DNA of 64,000 nucleotides from Lineus longissimus (taxonomy: Eukaryota > Nemertea > Pilidiophora > Heteronemertea > Lineidae): positions 3,660,501 to 3,724,500 of the forward strand of contig NC_088311.1 in NCBI RefSeq assembly GCF_910592395.1. Direction: 5' to 3'. The translations under genes were made by a program, and so were the position numbers. Of this stretch, positions 27,801 to 38,100 are shown piece by piece (position 1 is the stretch's first letter; each line of letters starts with the position of its first letter). The notes under the pieces are model-generated. The model was not told the origin of the DNA and did no database searches. It saw only the letters and a list, made by a program, of their open reading frames with translations.

Positions 27801-30800
27801 AAAGAATGAGTATCAGTGCAGATCTATCCTCTCTCACTTACGTCTGTTGGCAGTTTTATACTCATGCTAGAATTAGTGTTCCTTGACCGCGGAGGGCGAT
27901 AACTTTCTGGTAATTGTACTTTACGATTAGTGGGCTGAAAGAAAGATACTAAAATGCTAGATGGGTGTCTGTAGCATAAAGATTGACCAGATGCCATCCA
28001 ACCTTAGGAATTGTCCTCCAAGCTGCTCCTTGGGTTCAACGATTTACAAACTAGATCAAAAGCCATGCACAAAGCTTCTAAACTGAACCTGCAATCATGA
28101 ACCACCACCTACCAGGGTTGTGACATTGCTCAGAGCAAAAAAGCTGAAACGTTTTTCTGATGTGAAAATGTTGTCGTCATGCAGAACTGTATGCAAAAAT
28201 ATGCCTCTAAAATGCTTGTTTGAGTACCAAGTTTAAAATTTTCCAGTTCTATAGAGAGGCTTAAGACATAGACATTTCCATTTCTGCTGTCAGAAAGAAA
28301 TATAGAAATTCCTCCCAAAAGAAATGTCACATCCCTGCCTAACAGAAAAGTGTACCTGAAATCAAAGCTGCAATCAAAAAGATAAGTATAAAGCCTTTTT
28401 TTTGTTTTTGGTAAACTAGATGTAATGCTATACATATAAATGTGCTCTTCATGCAGCTTCTATCAGACCCCAGTGTGATCTTTTCCTAAGAACTTCTATC
28501 AGCAATACTTTTTCAACATACCTCGTCACGCACAGTATTGACCGGAGGTTTCCTCCGATTTAATTCATCAAGCTCCCGTAATAACATGCTTTCCTCCAGA
28601 TGGCGTATGCGTCTATCCGCTGCACGAGATTTTTTCAGATTTTCGAGTTCCTCCACCTTTTAAAAACGTTTCGATTAGCACTTATAAAGCCAATATCGAG
28701 TTCAGTTGGATATTTTCTAGACATTTTTAAACAAACACCACAGAGAGTGATCAGCACACTTAAAGGTGTCTTTATCTTTCAATGTTTTTGCGAAGCTATT
28801 AGTCATGCTTAATTATGATCTTTCCATCATAAGGAAGGTGATGAAATTAAATGATTACATAGCATAAATGTCCTTCTGACATCTGAAATGTATGATCAAT
28901 TCCGAATGTTACACGAATCAGTTTTAACTTAAGCCCAGTCTTGGTAACTTAAGTTCAGATCAAGAGATAAAAGTTATAAGAGATATTAAATGGACTATGC
29001 TGTGTTTTATACTTATATCAACCTCGGTTTAGCCAACAAGTAAAATTCATGTAAAGGAGAAAATTGAGAGGAACAGAAGATAACAAATTGAAAATAGCCT
29101 GTTACATGTAAAATACAACAAGCCAAACATAGCAGATAACACGTTCAAACCAATGTAAGAAACTTTAACTCAAATTTTAACTCCAGCAAGATTCAAAAAC
29201 TGTGTATTTTAATTTGATTGTTAGTGCACATACCTTTATTTTACACGTTAGATACATTTTAGGCTGTCAAAATAATCAATCTGTTATGTTTCTTTAAACT
29301 AAAATAGACACTTCTCCCAAAACCAAGATTGATAAATTTCCTCATCGATTCATGTTCCCTCATCCTCAATCAAACACATCCACACTTTAGCCAAACATGC
29401 ATAATCAGACACAGCTCGATGGACCCACATTGACAGTTGGTGTTAAAGGATGAAGTCAACATCACAGGACCTCCTCCATGCATCAAAACCCCAACCATGA
29501 TGAAAAAAAACAAACAACAATCACCACACAGAATTACAGAAGTATTTTGGGGACCACAGCACCTCTGAAACTCTTCATGAAACTATCTTAAAAGCAAATT
29601 CTCCAGGTCTTAATAATACGCAGATATATTTGCGATCTTAGCATTTTTCACCAAACTTGCCAAATCCTACAAGTTCGATTTCATGGAAAACTGCATTTTG
29701 ACCAATCAAAAATTCAGACTCTTGAGTGGTCAGTGTAGCCTAAACCAGGCTTTTAAACCAGAACAGTTGGCTTTTAAATGACAGTGCTGTGGACCTTTAG
29801 AGGGATTGGTGTAAGTCATAGTGAGCAAGCACACGTAATAACACAATAATCACGCCATACCCGGGAGGTTCGTATCACACTGGGCTCAGTGCTCCAGGAG
29901 GAAGTGGAGGAATGCAAGCTTTGCTGCAATGAAACATGAGGGTTGAGTTGAGTTAATAGCCATGCTGACATGAAACCCTCACGACAGTTAGTGATTTCCT
30001 CAAAACTGAATAAGAATTCGGTACATTTTCATAATTGCCGCGATTGTGAGATGCATGAGTTCTACCACCAGATCATTACGCGTTGTAACTGGCTCAGCTT
30101 ACCCCCATCAGAGCTGCCCATCACATGTATTTCTGTATGGCAGGTGCTTGCTCAAACTGATGTCAGATGCTTCATCAAGAAATTGGCATCAGAACGACAT
30201 CTAAACTTAGATTCGAACCAACTTGAGTCTTACACCATGCAGCGATGTATGTACGTTTCACCATGCACTTTCCGCACCTAAACACACAGTCAACACCGAA
30301 CACCTTACCTCAAAGTTCAATTTCAAAGCCTCTTCCTCGGCCGCCTCGACATCCCAGGGGTCACGCCTCCGAGGATGACGGACATGTGTGCACAGAAGAC
30401 TACATTCATAGCAATAAGGTCCAGTGAAACCTCCAAAGACCGTGCGATACTTGTGGCGGCACAGGAGGGTGCACGGCCCACAGGCGGGGCCGAGAATTTC
30501 TACTGCAGGTATCTCCCTACCCGGCATAGTTATATCTGATTATTTCAGCAGACAGAGCCAAGATTGTAGAACAAGTCACCAACGAATCCGAAGGAGGAAA
30601 GTTCCATTCTGCTCATACACTCTAAAAAATACACTTTTAACAGGCTTATCTTGTTGAACGCAAAGCTCTTAGACTCGATTTCTGATCGCATTATTATTAT
30701 CAATATCAGGTTGTCAATGTAAATACATTTTCTAAGGCCTCTCAAATAGGTGAAATGTGTATAATATAAAGCCTTAGGCTGAATTCAAAGGAGATCTGAA

Positions 30801-33252
30801 CTGACTTAATTCATATCGTCACGAAGACTAGTCAACTCGTTATTTATGTAGTAGGTTGAATGTTATCAATTGATCCGTGTCCACAGAGGAATATTGAAGG
30901 CAGGCTTGACTGTCAGTGTCGAGAATGAGAGGCGTGATGCCAGGACAAATAAACATGACTTTGATGTCCATACCGACATGTGTGAGGTGGAGTTGTCGGT
31001 TTCATAAGGGGAGTGAGGGTCCTGAGATAATGCCGGGCCAGCACTTAACCAACTAAACCGAGTTCCTTTGTGTGACGTATCAGAAAATGAAGATGTAATG
31101 TGTAACTTTCTCAAGTACTGTTTCATAGAATGGTTTACTAACTTGCAAGAGGCTCAACTTCTCTTGAGTATTAGATAAACAAGTCAGAAAAGAGTCACTG
31201 GCAATCCACACTGCATCACACAGGTTATCACTGACAATGTCATTCTTGCAATCCACTTGTTTTAAAAAGCTATCTAATGAGAAATTTCTACATGTTGTAT
31301 CGCTGCAACCTGGGACATACAATAGATACATCGAGCTAAGATGATATGCCGATCTTGATTGGATAAGTAGCTGCCGACTAAGCGAAATAGCAAACAAACG
31401 TCATTTTCTCATGGCTAAATTGCAGATGATAGTGACTGATGTCTCCTTAGCGACGCGCTTTATACAATGAAATGGGAAAACGAAAGTTGAAACATTCACA
31501 TGCACATCAGACGCATTCATCGAATCATGAAACAAACAGAAGGAAAATATTTGCAAAATTTTTGATAAAAAGTAATGTTCCATTTTTTTTCAAGCAGAAT
31601 TTGCATTTACCACAACCAATTTACACTTAGTCTCCATACTCATAATATTTGCTTTTGCTAGAATTTCTGCAGTTTTTTTTCCAGTTTATTGAACTATTTT
31701 ATCGATTTTTATATCAAAAGAATACGGACACTGATTTGCTATGCTACATCTCGTGTATAAAATGTAAAGTCGACTTACATAAACCCCTGACAAATAGCCT
31801 GAAAGGTAATCATTATTTCCACCTCCTTGTCCAATTTTAGCCATTTTTAAGTTTCAAAGTTCACAAAAAGTAAGAAATTCCAATTATACTCCAAAACAGA
31901 ACACATTGTGAAAGTAAATCACATGGTATTATGGTGTTTGTTGTCATCTCCAAGCATCATGGACAGCCATGAAAAAACCTCTTTGGAAACTCCTATTTCA
32001 AATACACTGTAATGAACATTCCATCACTTATGAGTCTATGTACATGACTCTAACTCATATCAGATCAAACAACATTCTTCAAGTCATATCGAATGACAAG
32101 CCATCAATGATTCCTTAATGACGTTTACTACAATTGAACAACCCCCCTCCTGACATACCTGATTGATGCTCTTTGCTTTCCAAGGCAAGGCAAAAGAGCC
32201 AACTTCAAGTTAATAGAGTGTTACATGAAGTTTACTTGTGAATCATCAAGACATTCAATCTAATAATCTTCGTCGACGAAGAATGGAAAATCTAAACATT
32301 CTTCAATCTGATAATCAAAGCCCTTTTGCTTTGCAATCAGGTGACAAATTTTCAAAACCGCCGGGCTGAACGATAAAGTGAACAGCCCCATAAATGATTG
32401 ATATTCCCCTCAACTCTCGATATCAAATCGTCACTTAACAGTTAACTTCACAAACAGAGAGAGTGAGGACAAAGTCACTGTCAGGTGTATTCAGGTGCAG
32501 ATAAAGGAATTCAAAGACATCTACATGCATGACTTGAATTCTCAATAAACCAGTGACCCAGGTAAATTATCACTCACTGTCACTGTCCAATGGTCATGCC
32601 ATCGATGGAACCAATGTACTATTCTCATATTCACTGAGCTAGATAACTGAATAAGGATGGCTACAACAATACAAGTTCATAAACTGACACTCCAAAAGAG
32701 GGCAATACCTGATGGATGTATCACATCCTCATCTCACTTTTTTATGAGGGAAGTCAAGGCCCTTTTAACTACAGCTGTGTCATAATTTTCTTTTCAAACC
32801 GCTTCCAAATTCCACCAATGTTGGTTCAACGAATTGCAAGACTAAGTCTAAAGTTGGGGTTATCACTCTGATATCAACTGTGGTCGACATGACAGGAGCA
32901 CATCTGACTTCACACATTTGACTTCATCTGAACAGTGAACCTCACGAGTCTAATTAAACTTTGAATTTGACCATGATTTGACTGTACCGTGTACTCTACT
33001 AGTCGAACCTGTTTTCACAGGAAACTATTGTCTATTGATGACTGAATATAGATAATTTTTCATACATACCGGTGAGAATCCCCTGTCACTATTGTAGTTA
33101 TCGGGAGTGAATCCACGATTACTTGGCTGTATGGCCAATACGTTTGGATCACCAAGACTCCCTCCTATACAGAATTTCTCCTTGTGCTTGGTCAACTGGG
33201 CACCAGTTTTGAATGTCATGTTACAGTCCTCACAAATTAGTGTACTAGCCAT
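9815..33252 (-). CDS. CCDC17: CCDC17-like long coiled-coil protein
   Basis: Ortholog-like to vertebrate CCDC17, whose function is poorly defined (a ciliary or centrosomal role is inferred). The first exon 33070-33252 encodes a C2H2-type finger, ICEDCNMTFKTGAQLTKHKE then C, as in human CCDC17. Further exons, gene order: 30309-30535, 29861-29923, 28522-28656, 27842-27934, 26867-27002, 26575-26734, 25015-25145, 24549-24581, 23773-23919, 23219-23379, 22221-22283, 21371-21442, 20801-20915, 20185-20391, 19737-19941, 19345-19455, 18401-18562, 17831-18025, 16802-16920, 16046-16128, 14824-14947, 14359-14632, 13918-14174, 13514-13633, 13224-13379, 12845-12961, 12438-12611, 11943-12167, 11668-11754, 11335-11517, 11113-11220, 10780-10935, 10446-10535, 10051-10194 and 9815-9850. 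The middle is coiled coil (LRHQEEKNQKSLEDLKKQ; IRQAYLQRGGNDPIVLAQ), then the conserved YGFVIFHDFVLGLDP, SGRWRVPMKMSP and VELYLRLVNFRDSD blocks. About 780 more residues follow that are absent in the 622-residue human protein. They look like beta-rich C2-type modules (inference). Confidence 0.85.
16802..16920 (-). other. Frame-shifting exon in the CCDC17-like gene (119 bp)
   Basis: Good splice borders (TTTTCCAG before, GTAGGC after) frame 119 bp whose phase-0 reading is Pro/Ser-rich like the exon before it (AIQPPISPSRGNIPPPPS). But 119 is not a multiple of three. The exon before ends in phase 0 and the exon after starts in phase 0, so inclusion leads to a stop a few codons later. Skipping it restores the frame. 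It may be a regulated or poison exon, a neighbour of an exon I missed, or contain a sequence error. Confidence 0.45.
30309..30535 (-). other. Alternative first coding exon or internal exon of the CCDC17-like gene
   Basis: Read from the ATG at 30527 this exon gives 73 in-frame codons ending at a clean donor (GAG then GTAAGG) and joins in phase to the next exon. It contains a Cys/His-rich stretch (ACGPCTLLCRHKYR, then YCYECSLLCTHVRH) that could bind metal, and an acidic end. Its acceptor-side phase (two leading bases) does not match the phase-0 end of the finger exon at 33070. So either an intervening exon was missed or this ATG is a second start from an internal promoter. The Cys-rich block is not one I recall in human CCDC17. 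Confidence 0.5.
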
Positions 33253-34518
33253 GGTTGATGCCTTGTCCGAGTGTTAATACAAGTCTGTGATGAATATGAC
33301 AAGTCTCGGACCTTAAGACATTAGTTAACTGGTTAATTAGCAATAACTTCTTCCACAAGTACTGTAACTGATGGTCTGTTTCATGGTGTCAAATGGTGTC
33401 TTCTCTGAAAAAATGAGAAATGAGAATATTTTAGTCAAAAAGTCAGTGGCAGAATTTACTAGCTGGGTTTTTGGTTCTGACAGTTTTCTTTGTATGTATG
33501 ACTTTCCGTCGGCCACTGCCTAATTAGGCCTAAGCCTATGCTTAGTGTTGCTCTACTGTAGGCCTACAGTAGACCTGGCACGAGCCCCCTAGCCCGGCAG
33601 GTGCTTTATCTGGTATAGCATATGCTTTTGCCTCATCTGTTTTCGAGGGATCAGAGGTTGTCGTCCTCCAGTTGCAGCTGCATCTTCCGCACTTCTGGAC
33701 TCTGTAGGCCTACTCATTGTACTGGTACTATACTATATAGTTCAGACTGATGCCGATGATGGAGAGAACAGGCTGATCACTGCCAGATCAGGCTCTGAGG
33801 CTGCGGGCAGGGGCCCTGGGCCTGGGCAGGGCAGCGCTCATCATCTCATCACAGACATCATTCAGCCAGCCACAAGACATGACATGACAGTGACACTGAA
33901 AGCATGTGTGATCATGTATAAAGTATCAGTATGTGTGGATGTACATTGTTCGTTCAATCATGTGTTATTGATAGGCCTACTGGTTAGTATAGGGCCTACT
34001 TAAACTACTTAAGAGCCACAATAAAAGTTCGATTTATACAAGTTTGGGCTATCTTACCACTATAATAACTATTTCATTATATCCCAAATAACCACACATA
34101 TCATTTATTACTAATGACACCTAAAACTCACGAACAGATGCCTCAAAATCAGGAGTTTTATGTTCTATAAATTTAGAATGCCATATTCAATTGTGATGCG
34201 CAGACCAATGCGCAGTGCACAAAGCGCCCTTTCACCATGGAGATGACCTACAGGTGTTTAATGCATTCTCCAAGCGTGGTCAATGGTGATCATCGTTTTC
34301 AACGAGGACTCGACCTACTGTGGCAGAGGGACTATGCGACAATTTCAGCGGGTGCATGTAAATTGGACATTTGGCCGGCGCCCGGGAGATTGGTATTTAT
34401 GGCGGGAAATTTAAAAACTAGTGAGGAAGCTACACAGTGCGGAGGACGGCGTCGAGGGCAGCGTCAAATAGGCCCCGGGCAGCGAATTCTTTTTCCTGAA
34501 CCTTTCGGGCAGTATGTA

Positions 34519-34558
34519 TGTGTTCAAATGTACACTGTACAGTGTACATTTGAACACA
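34519..34558. repeat. Perfect 40-bp palindrome
   Basis: Every base from 34519 pairs with its mirror up to 34558. The left arm reads TGTGTTCAAATGTACACTGT and the right arm is its exact reverse complement with no spacer. The next pair outward (A and G) does not match. It lies upstream of EPS15 in the divergent region. Confidence 0.95.
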
Positions 34559-34773
34559 GGTTCTCAGCCATTCAGAATCCGATAAATCTGAAGAAAGCAC
34601 CACATTGTCTAGTGAAGTGCGTTGAAAACAATCAGTCTTGAAAAAACACATTGCACGAAATGATAAATTTTGACTACTGTATGCAAAACAGCAGGGATGG
34701 CTATTCTACTTGTGTCATTTGAACCCATTTTGCTTGTATAGTTTTGTTTGTATTTTATACTGTCCACAACCAG

Positions 34774-35004
34774 ATTCGAACTATTTCCGGCTATTGTCGT
34801 GACAACATGGGGCCATCGTATATAAATCCGTATGACACTTTGCCACATCTTAATACGAGTCCGTCAGTATCAACTCAAGTGCTACCATCTGAGCTAAGAC
34901 ATTGGAACCAGGCTTCACCTGAAATAAAAAAAATCACGCCCGTTTTTAGGGCGGGGGACGGTTTACAGTATGAACCCCAAACATACAAGCCTATCCCATC
35001 ATGA
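34774..35004 (+). CDS. Unrecognised small open frame, possible terminal exon
   Basis: A frame open from a plausible acceptor (CCACAACCAG, ending 34773) to TGA at 35002-35004, with an in-frame ATG at 34807 that would give 65 residues. Its composition looks more protein-like than chance: short motifs such as NPYDTLPHLNTSP, LRHWNQASPEIKK and AGDGLQYEPQTYKP. I recognise no family. It could be a last exon of an unseen gene, a microprotein, or chance. The direct repeat starts five bases after the stop. Confidence 0.2.
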   Translation: MRTISGYCRDNMGPSYINPYDTLPHLNTSPSVSTQVLPSELRHWNQASPEIKKITPVFRAGDGLQYEPQTYKPIPS

Positions 35005-35008
35005 GATC

Positions 35009-35100
35009 ATGTATCGAGAGGCGGAGTATATAGTTGAAAATCACTGGTTATGTCCAAATGTATCGAGAGGCGGAGTATATAGTTGAAAATCACTGGTTAT
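35009..35100. repeat. Two-copy direct repeat, 49-bp period
   Basis: A 43-bp unit beginning ATGTATCGAGAGGCGGAGTA occurs at 35009-35051 and again, without differences, at 35058-35100. Perfect identity points to a recent duplication. A hairpin follows at 35101-35138 (CCAGCTGGAAGAG against CTCTTCCAGTTGG). A diverged third copy lies at 46649-46687. Confidence 0.9.
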
Positions 35101-35189
35101 CCAGCTGGAAGAGGTACCAATTGACTCTTCCAGTTGGTTATCTACAGCAACTTGCGCCATCTGCCGATAAAGCTGTACACTGAGTCATC

Positions 35190-38100
35190 ATGGCGTCAAC
35201 CCTCCCAGTTATTGCTCAGGTTGCTTTATTGTTCATGAATTTGACCATTAATCATTCGATATATGAAGATATTGATTATTTAGATCGATACTACTTTATG
35301 CAGTCCATATGCAGGTCACACAACTGGTGGCCATTTTGAACGAGGTCCATGTTAAAACCAGTGTGAAATGTGAATGTGTGGTTTTTGTCTTCCATGTCTT
35401 CTGTCTGAAATTTCTCTGCTTGCCCTGCCATACCCCCCCCCCTCTATCCTTTTCACTTTATTCTCAATACCTCAGTTTTCAGGGTTTCCTTTGGTCATCC
35501 TTGGCATGTGACCAGTTGGCCTTGGTTTTGGGATGCTTATCTCTACCTGATGGGAGACAAGTAAACTTTCTACTTGACTTGTCTTTACTCGCAGTGTTAT
35601 TTCAGATGGATTTTGGCGGGATGCCAGATGTTAGGACTGATTGCTACTAAGGCGTGCACCACTTTCGGGTTGTTGATATTCACCCATGACCCTGGGCCTA
35701 GCGATACCAACAGCCTGGGTTGCCCTGCTTGCTGTGTGTGCAACAATAAAACATGAAAGGAAGTCCCGGGGGCTGGGGGGGGGGGCTTTGTATCGTGTAC
35801 TGGTACCATCATTGCATCATGTTCAATATGTCAAATTTCTGTTTCAGGTGGCTGGGAGCCACATGCCAGTCTATGAGTCCTATTTCAAACAGGTGAGCAC
35901 GATGTCGCATCATTATCAGAAAGAGCTTCAGCTAATCTCATGTCATGGGACCTAAAGCCAGAAAAGGTCTTCAGGGCTCTGAAGACCCATCACTCTCTTC
36001 TCAACCTGTCCTTTTATCAGGAGTGCTTCTTATCACTTTGCTAAGTAAATAGTATGAAATTGGATCAGTGGCATTTCCTGCATGAGGAGACAGCTCAGTC
36101 TTCTGCCATAATTAATACTTGCCCTATTAAACTTTGAATAGAGCATTTTAGTTTGCCTGAAATAAATTCCAAGACTCAAGTCTGAGAATTGTTCTATTCC
36201 ATAACGTCTTGTTAATTTTGGCATTTCAGGCTGATACAAGTGGAAGTGGAAACATTGGTGCCCGAGAGGCTGTTGTGTTTCTGAAAAAATCTGGGTTGAA
36301 GGAATCGACCTTATCAAAGGTAAAATGCTGTATTTGATTATTTGGCGGGTGATGTAAAATTAGTCCAATGAGGAATTGCATGGCTTGAAAAAGGAATTTA
36401 GGCTGATGCCTCGTTTTTAGGATGCGGAGTAACATTGCGGCCCAGAGGAAGGCAAGCCTGCATCACGGAAACTTCTTGTACGGTATTTGTCTTATTGAGC
36501 TGTCAGTGTCCAAATTTCATCCCTACTGCTACGGACAAAAATCATGTCATTAAAGCGACTGCTCCTCCCCCCCCCCCCCCCCCCCGCCCAAAGGAATTTT
36601 GAAAGGAACCTTTGCTTATCAGTCCCCTTCTACTCTATTGTCTTTAAATCTTCTCCTCTACATCTTCTTTTTCTTCAGGTCTGGGATTTGTCAGACCAAG
36701 CCAAGAAAGGCTTCTTAGATAAACAGAGTTTTTTTGTTGCATTAAAATTGATAGCCATGTCCCAGAATGGCATGGAACTGAACCTGGCTAATCTTGGGGT
36801 GCAATTGGCAGCTCCAAATATGGTAGGTTTAAGGTTTGCATCTTGCTTTTTCAAAGATGCCTCTTAGAATGAGGGTCACACCATATTGACTGCACTTTAT
36901 ACCGATAGACGAATTCAAAGAAGAGGAATTCGTCCCAAAACAAATCAAATGCACTCACTCAGAACACCGCAGAAGGCCTAAGCCGACTTCGGACAATGCC
37001 TAGAGACACGGTGATCCTTTGTTCAAGGTGAAACACATGACTGGTCAACTAAATATGTGTCCTCACCCTTCAGCACATTACCTTCCAGGGTGATGCAGGC
37101 AGCCCAGCAAATGTTCCTCAAGGAGGTGGAGGGGGCAATTGGCTTGTTACAGTAAGTTGGTTTATATCATTTCATTTATCAGGCTGTTTTGTGTAAATTC
37201 TTTTTTGTTGGTGACAATTGCCACACATGCGTCACTGAAAAATCATGGCATGTCCTTTGTGTTAGTCGGCCTATCCTGTGAGGATGAGTCTCGTCAAAAG
37301 TGCGATCACATCTCTCAGGGTGACAAACTTTTCAAATCAGTAAAGGCAAGCTCCTCGTTCAATATCCTTAAAAGAGACTGCACTGTAGACGGAACCCATA
37401 AATCTTGTTGGTGCACCAATTCATACTGACTGATTCTGTATGACCATGTTTTGTATTAAATTACAACACTTTTTTCCAGCCAACTGAGAAAGCCCGCTAT
37501 GACCAGATATTCAATGGTTTACAGCCTGTCAACAACATTTTACCTGGAGATAAAGTCAGACCGGTAAGAACTTGCACCATGTATGTGACCACAGGAATAA
37601 TACTACTGACAGTTTTTCATGGTACAAGAGGGCCATACTTTACCAACTATGATAAGGCTAACTATCAAAAGAGGGTTTGAAAGCACTTTCTGGGTGTTCC
37701 GTGGCTTTTGATTTAAACGATTCAGACCAGCCAGGACTTTTTGATTTTGAGTACACCAACTGTGTTGTCTGATTAGTTGAAGAGAGTGATATTTTTCACA
37801 GTTTTATGGACTTGATATGCATTTTAAAGGGTTTTTGGGAGCATTGTATGATCGTTCAAATGATTCTGTGAGGTCATTATATTCATGCAATGATACATAA
37901 CATCTTGCATATCTTTTTTAGGTGCTACTCAACTCCAAGCTTCCTGTCGAAGTGCTAGGATTGGTCTGGGAACTGAGTGACATTGACAAAGATGGCTGCC
38001 TAGATCGAGATGAATTTGCTGTGGTGGGTATCAGTCGTGAATGACTGCACACTATTTCTTTTGGTTGTAGTGCACTGAGACAATCTTTCAAAATTAATTC

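Larger units (their letters stand above)
33253..35189. promoter_or_regulatory. Divergent intergenic region between CCDC17-like gene and EPS15
   Basis: About 1.9 kb between two start codons facing apart. It should hold both promoters and 5' UTRs. Around 34196-34216 there is a CCAAT box inside two TGCGCA half-sites (NRF1-like), the most promoter-like patch. The stretch also contains a perfect 40-bp palindrome, a short unknown open frame and a 49-bp-period direct repeat, listed separately. Part of 33500-33900 is GC-richer with no recognisable gene. Confidence 0.45.

Noticed and set aside
30866-31397. Minus-strand frames inside a large CCDC17-like intron
   Set aside because: No similarity to the gene's neighbours, no splice phase that repairs the 30.5-33.1 kb junction, and stops in plausible joins.
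33253-34250. RFX X-box (ciliary promoter) near the CCDC17-like start, around CACCATGGAGAT at 34230
   Set aside because: Only the central CCATGG part fits; both flanking half-sites differ from the RFX consensus.
34237-34641. 134-codon plus-strand frame across the 40-bp palindrome
   Set aside because: The frame runs through the palindrome and a GC-rich patch; the antisense is equally open there, which is expected for such sequence.
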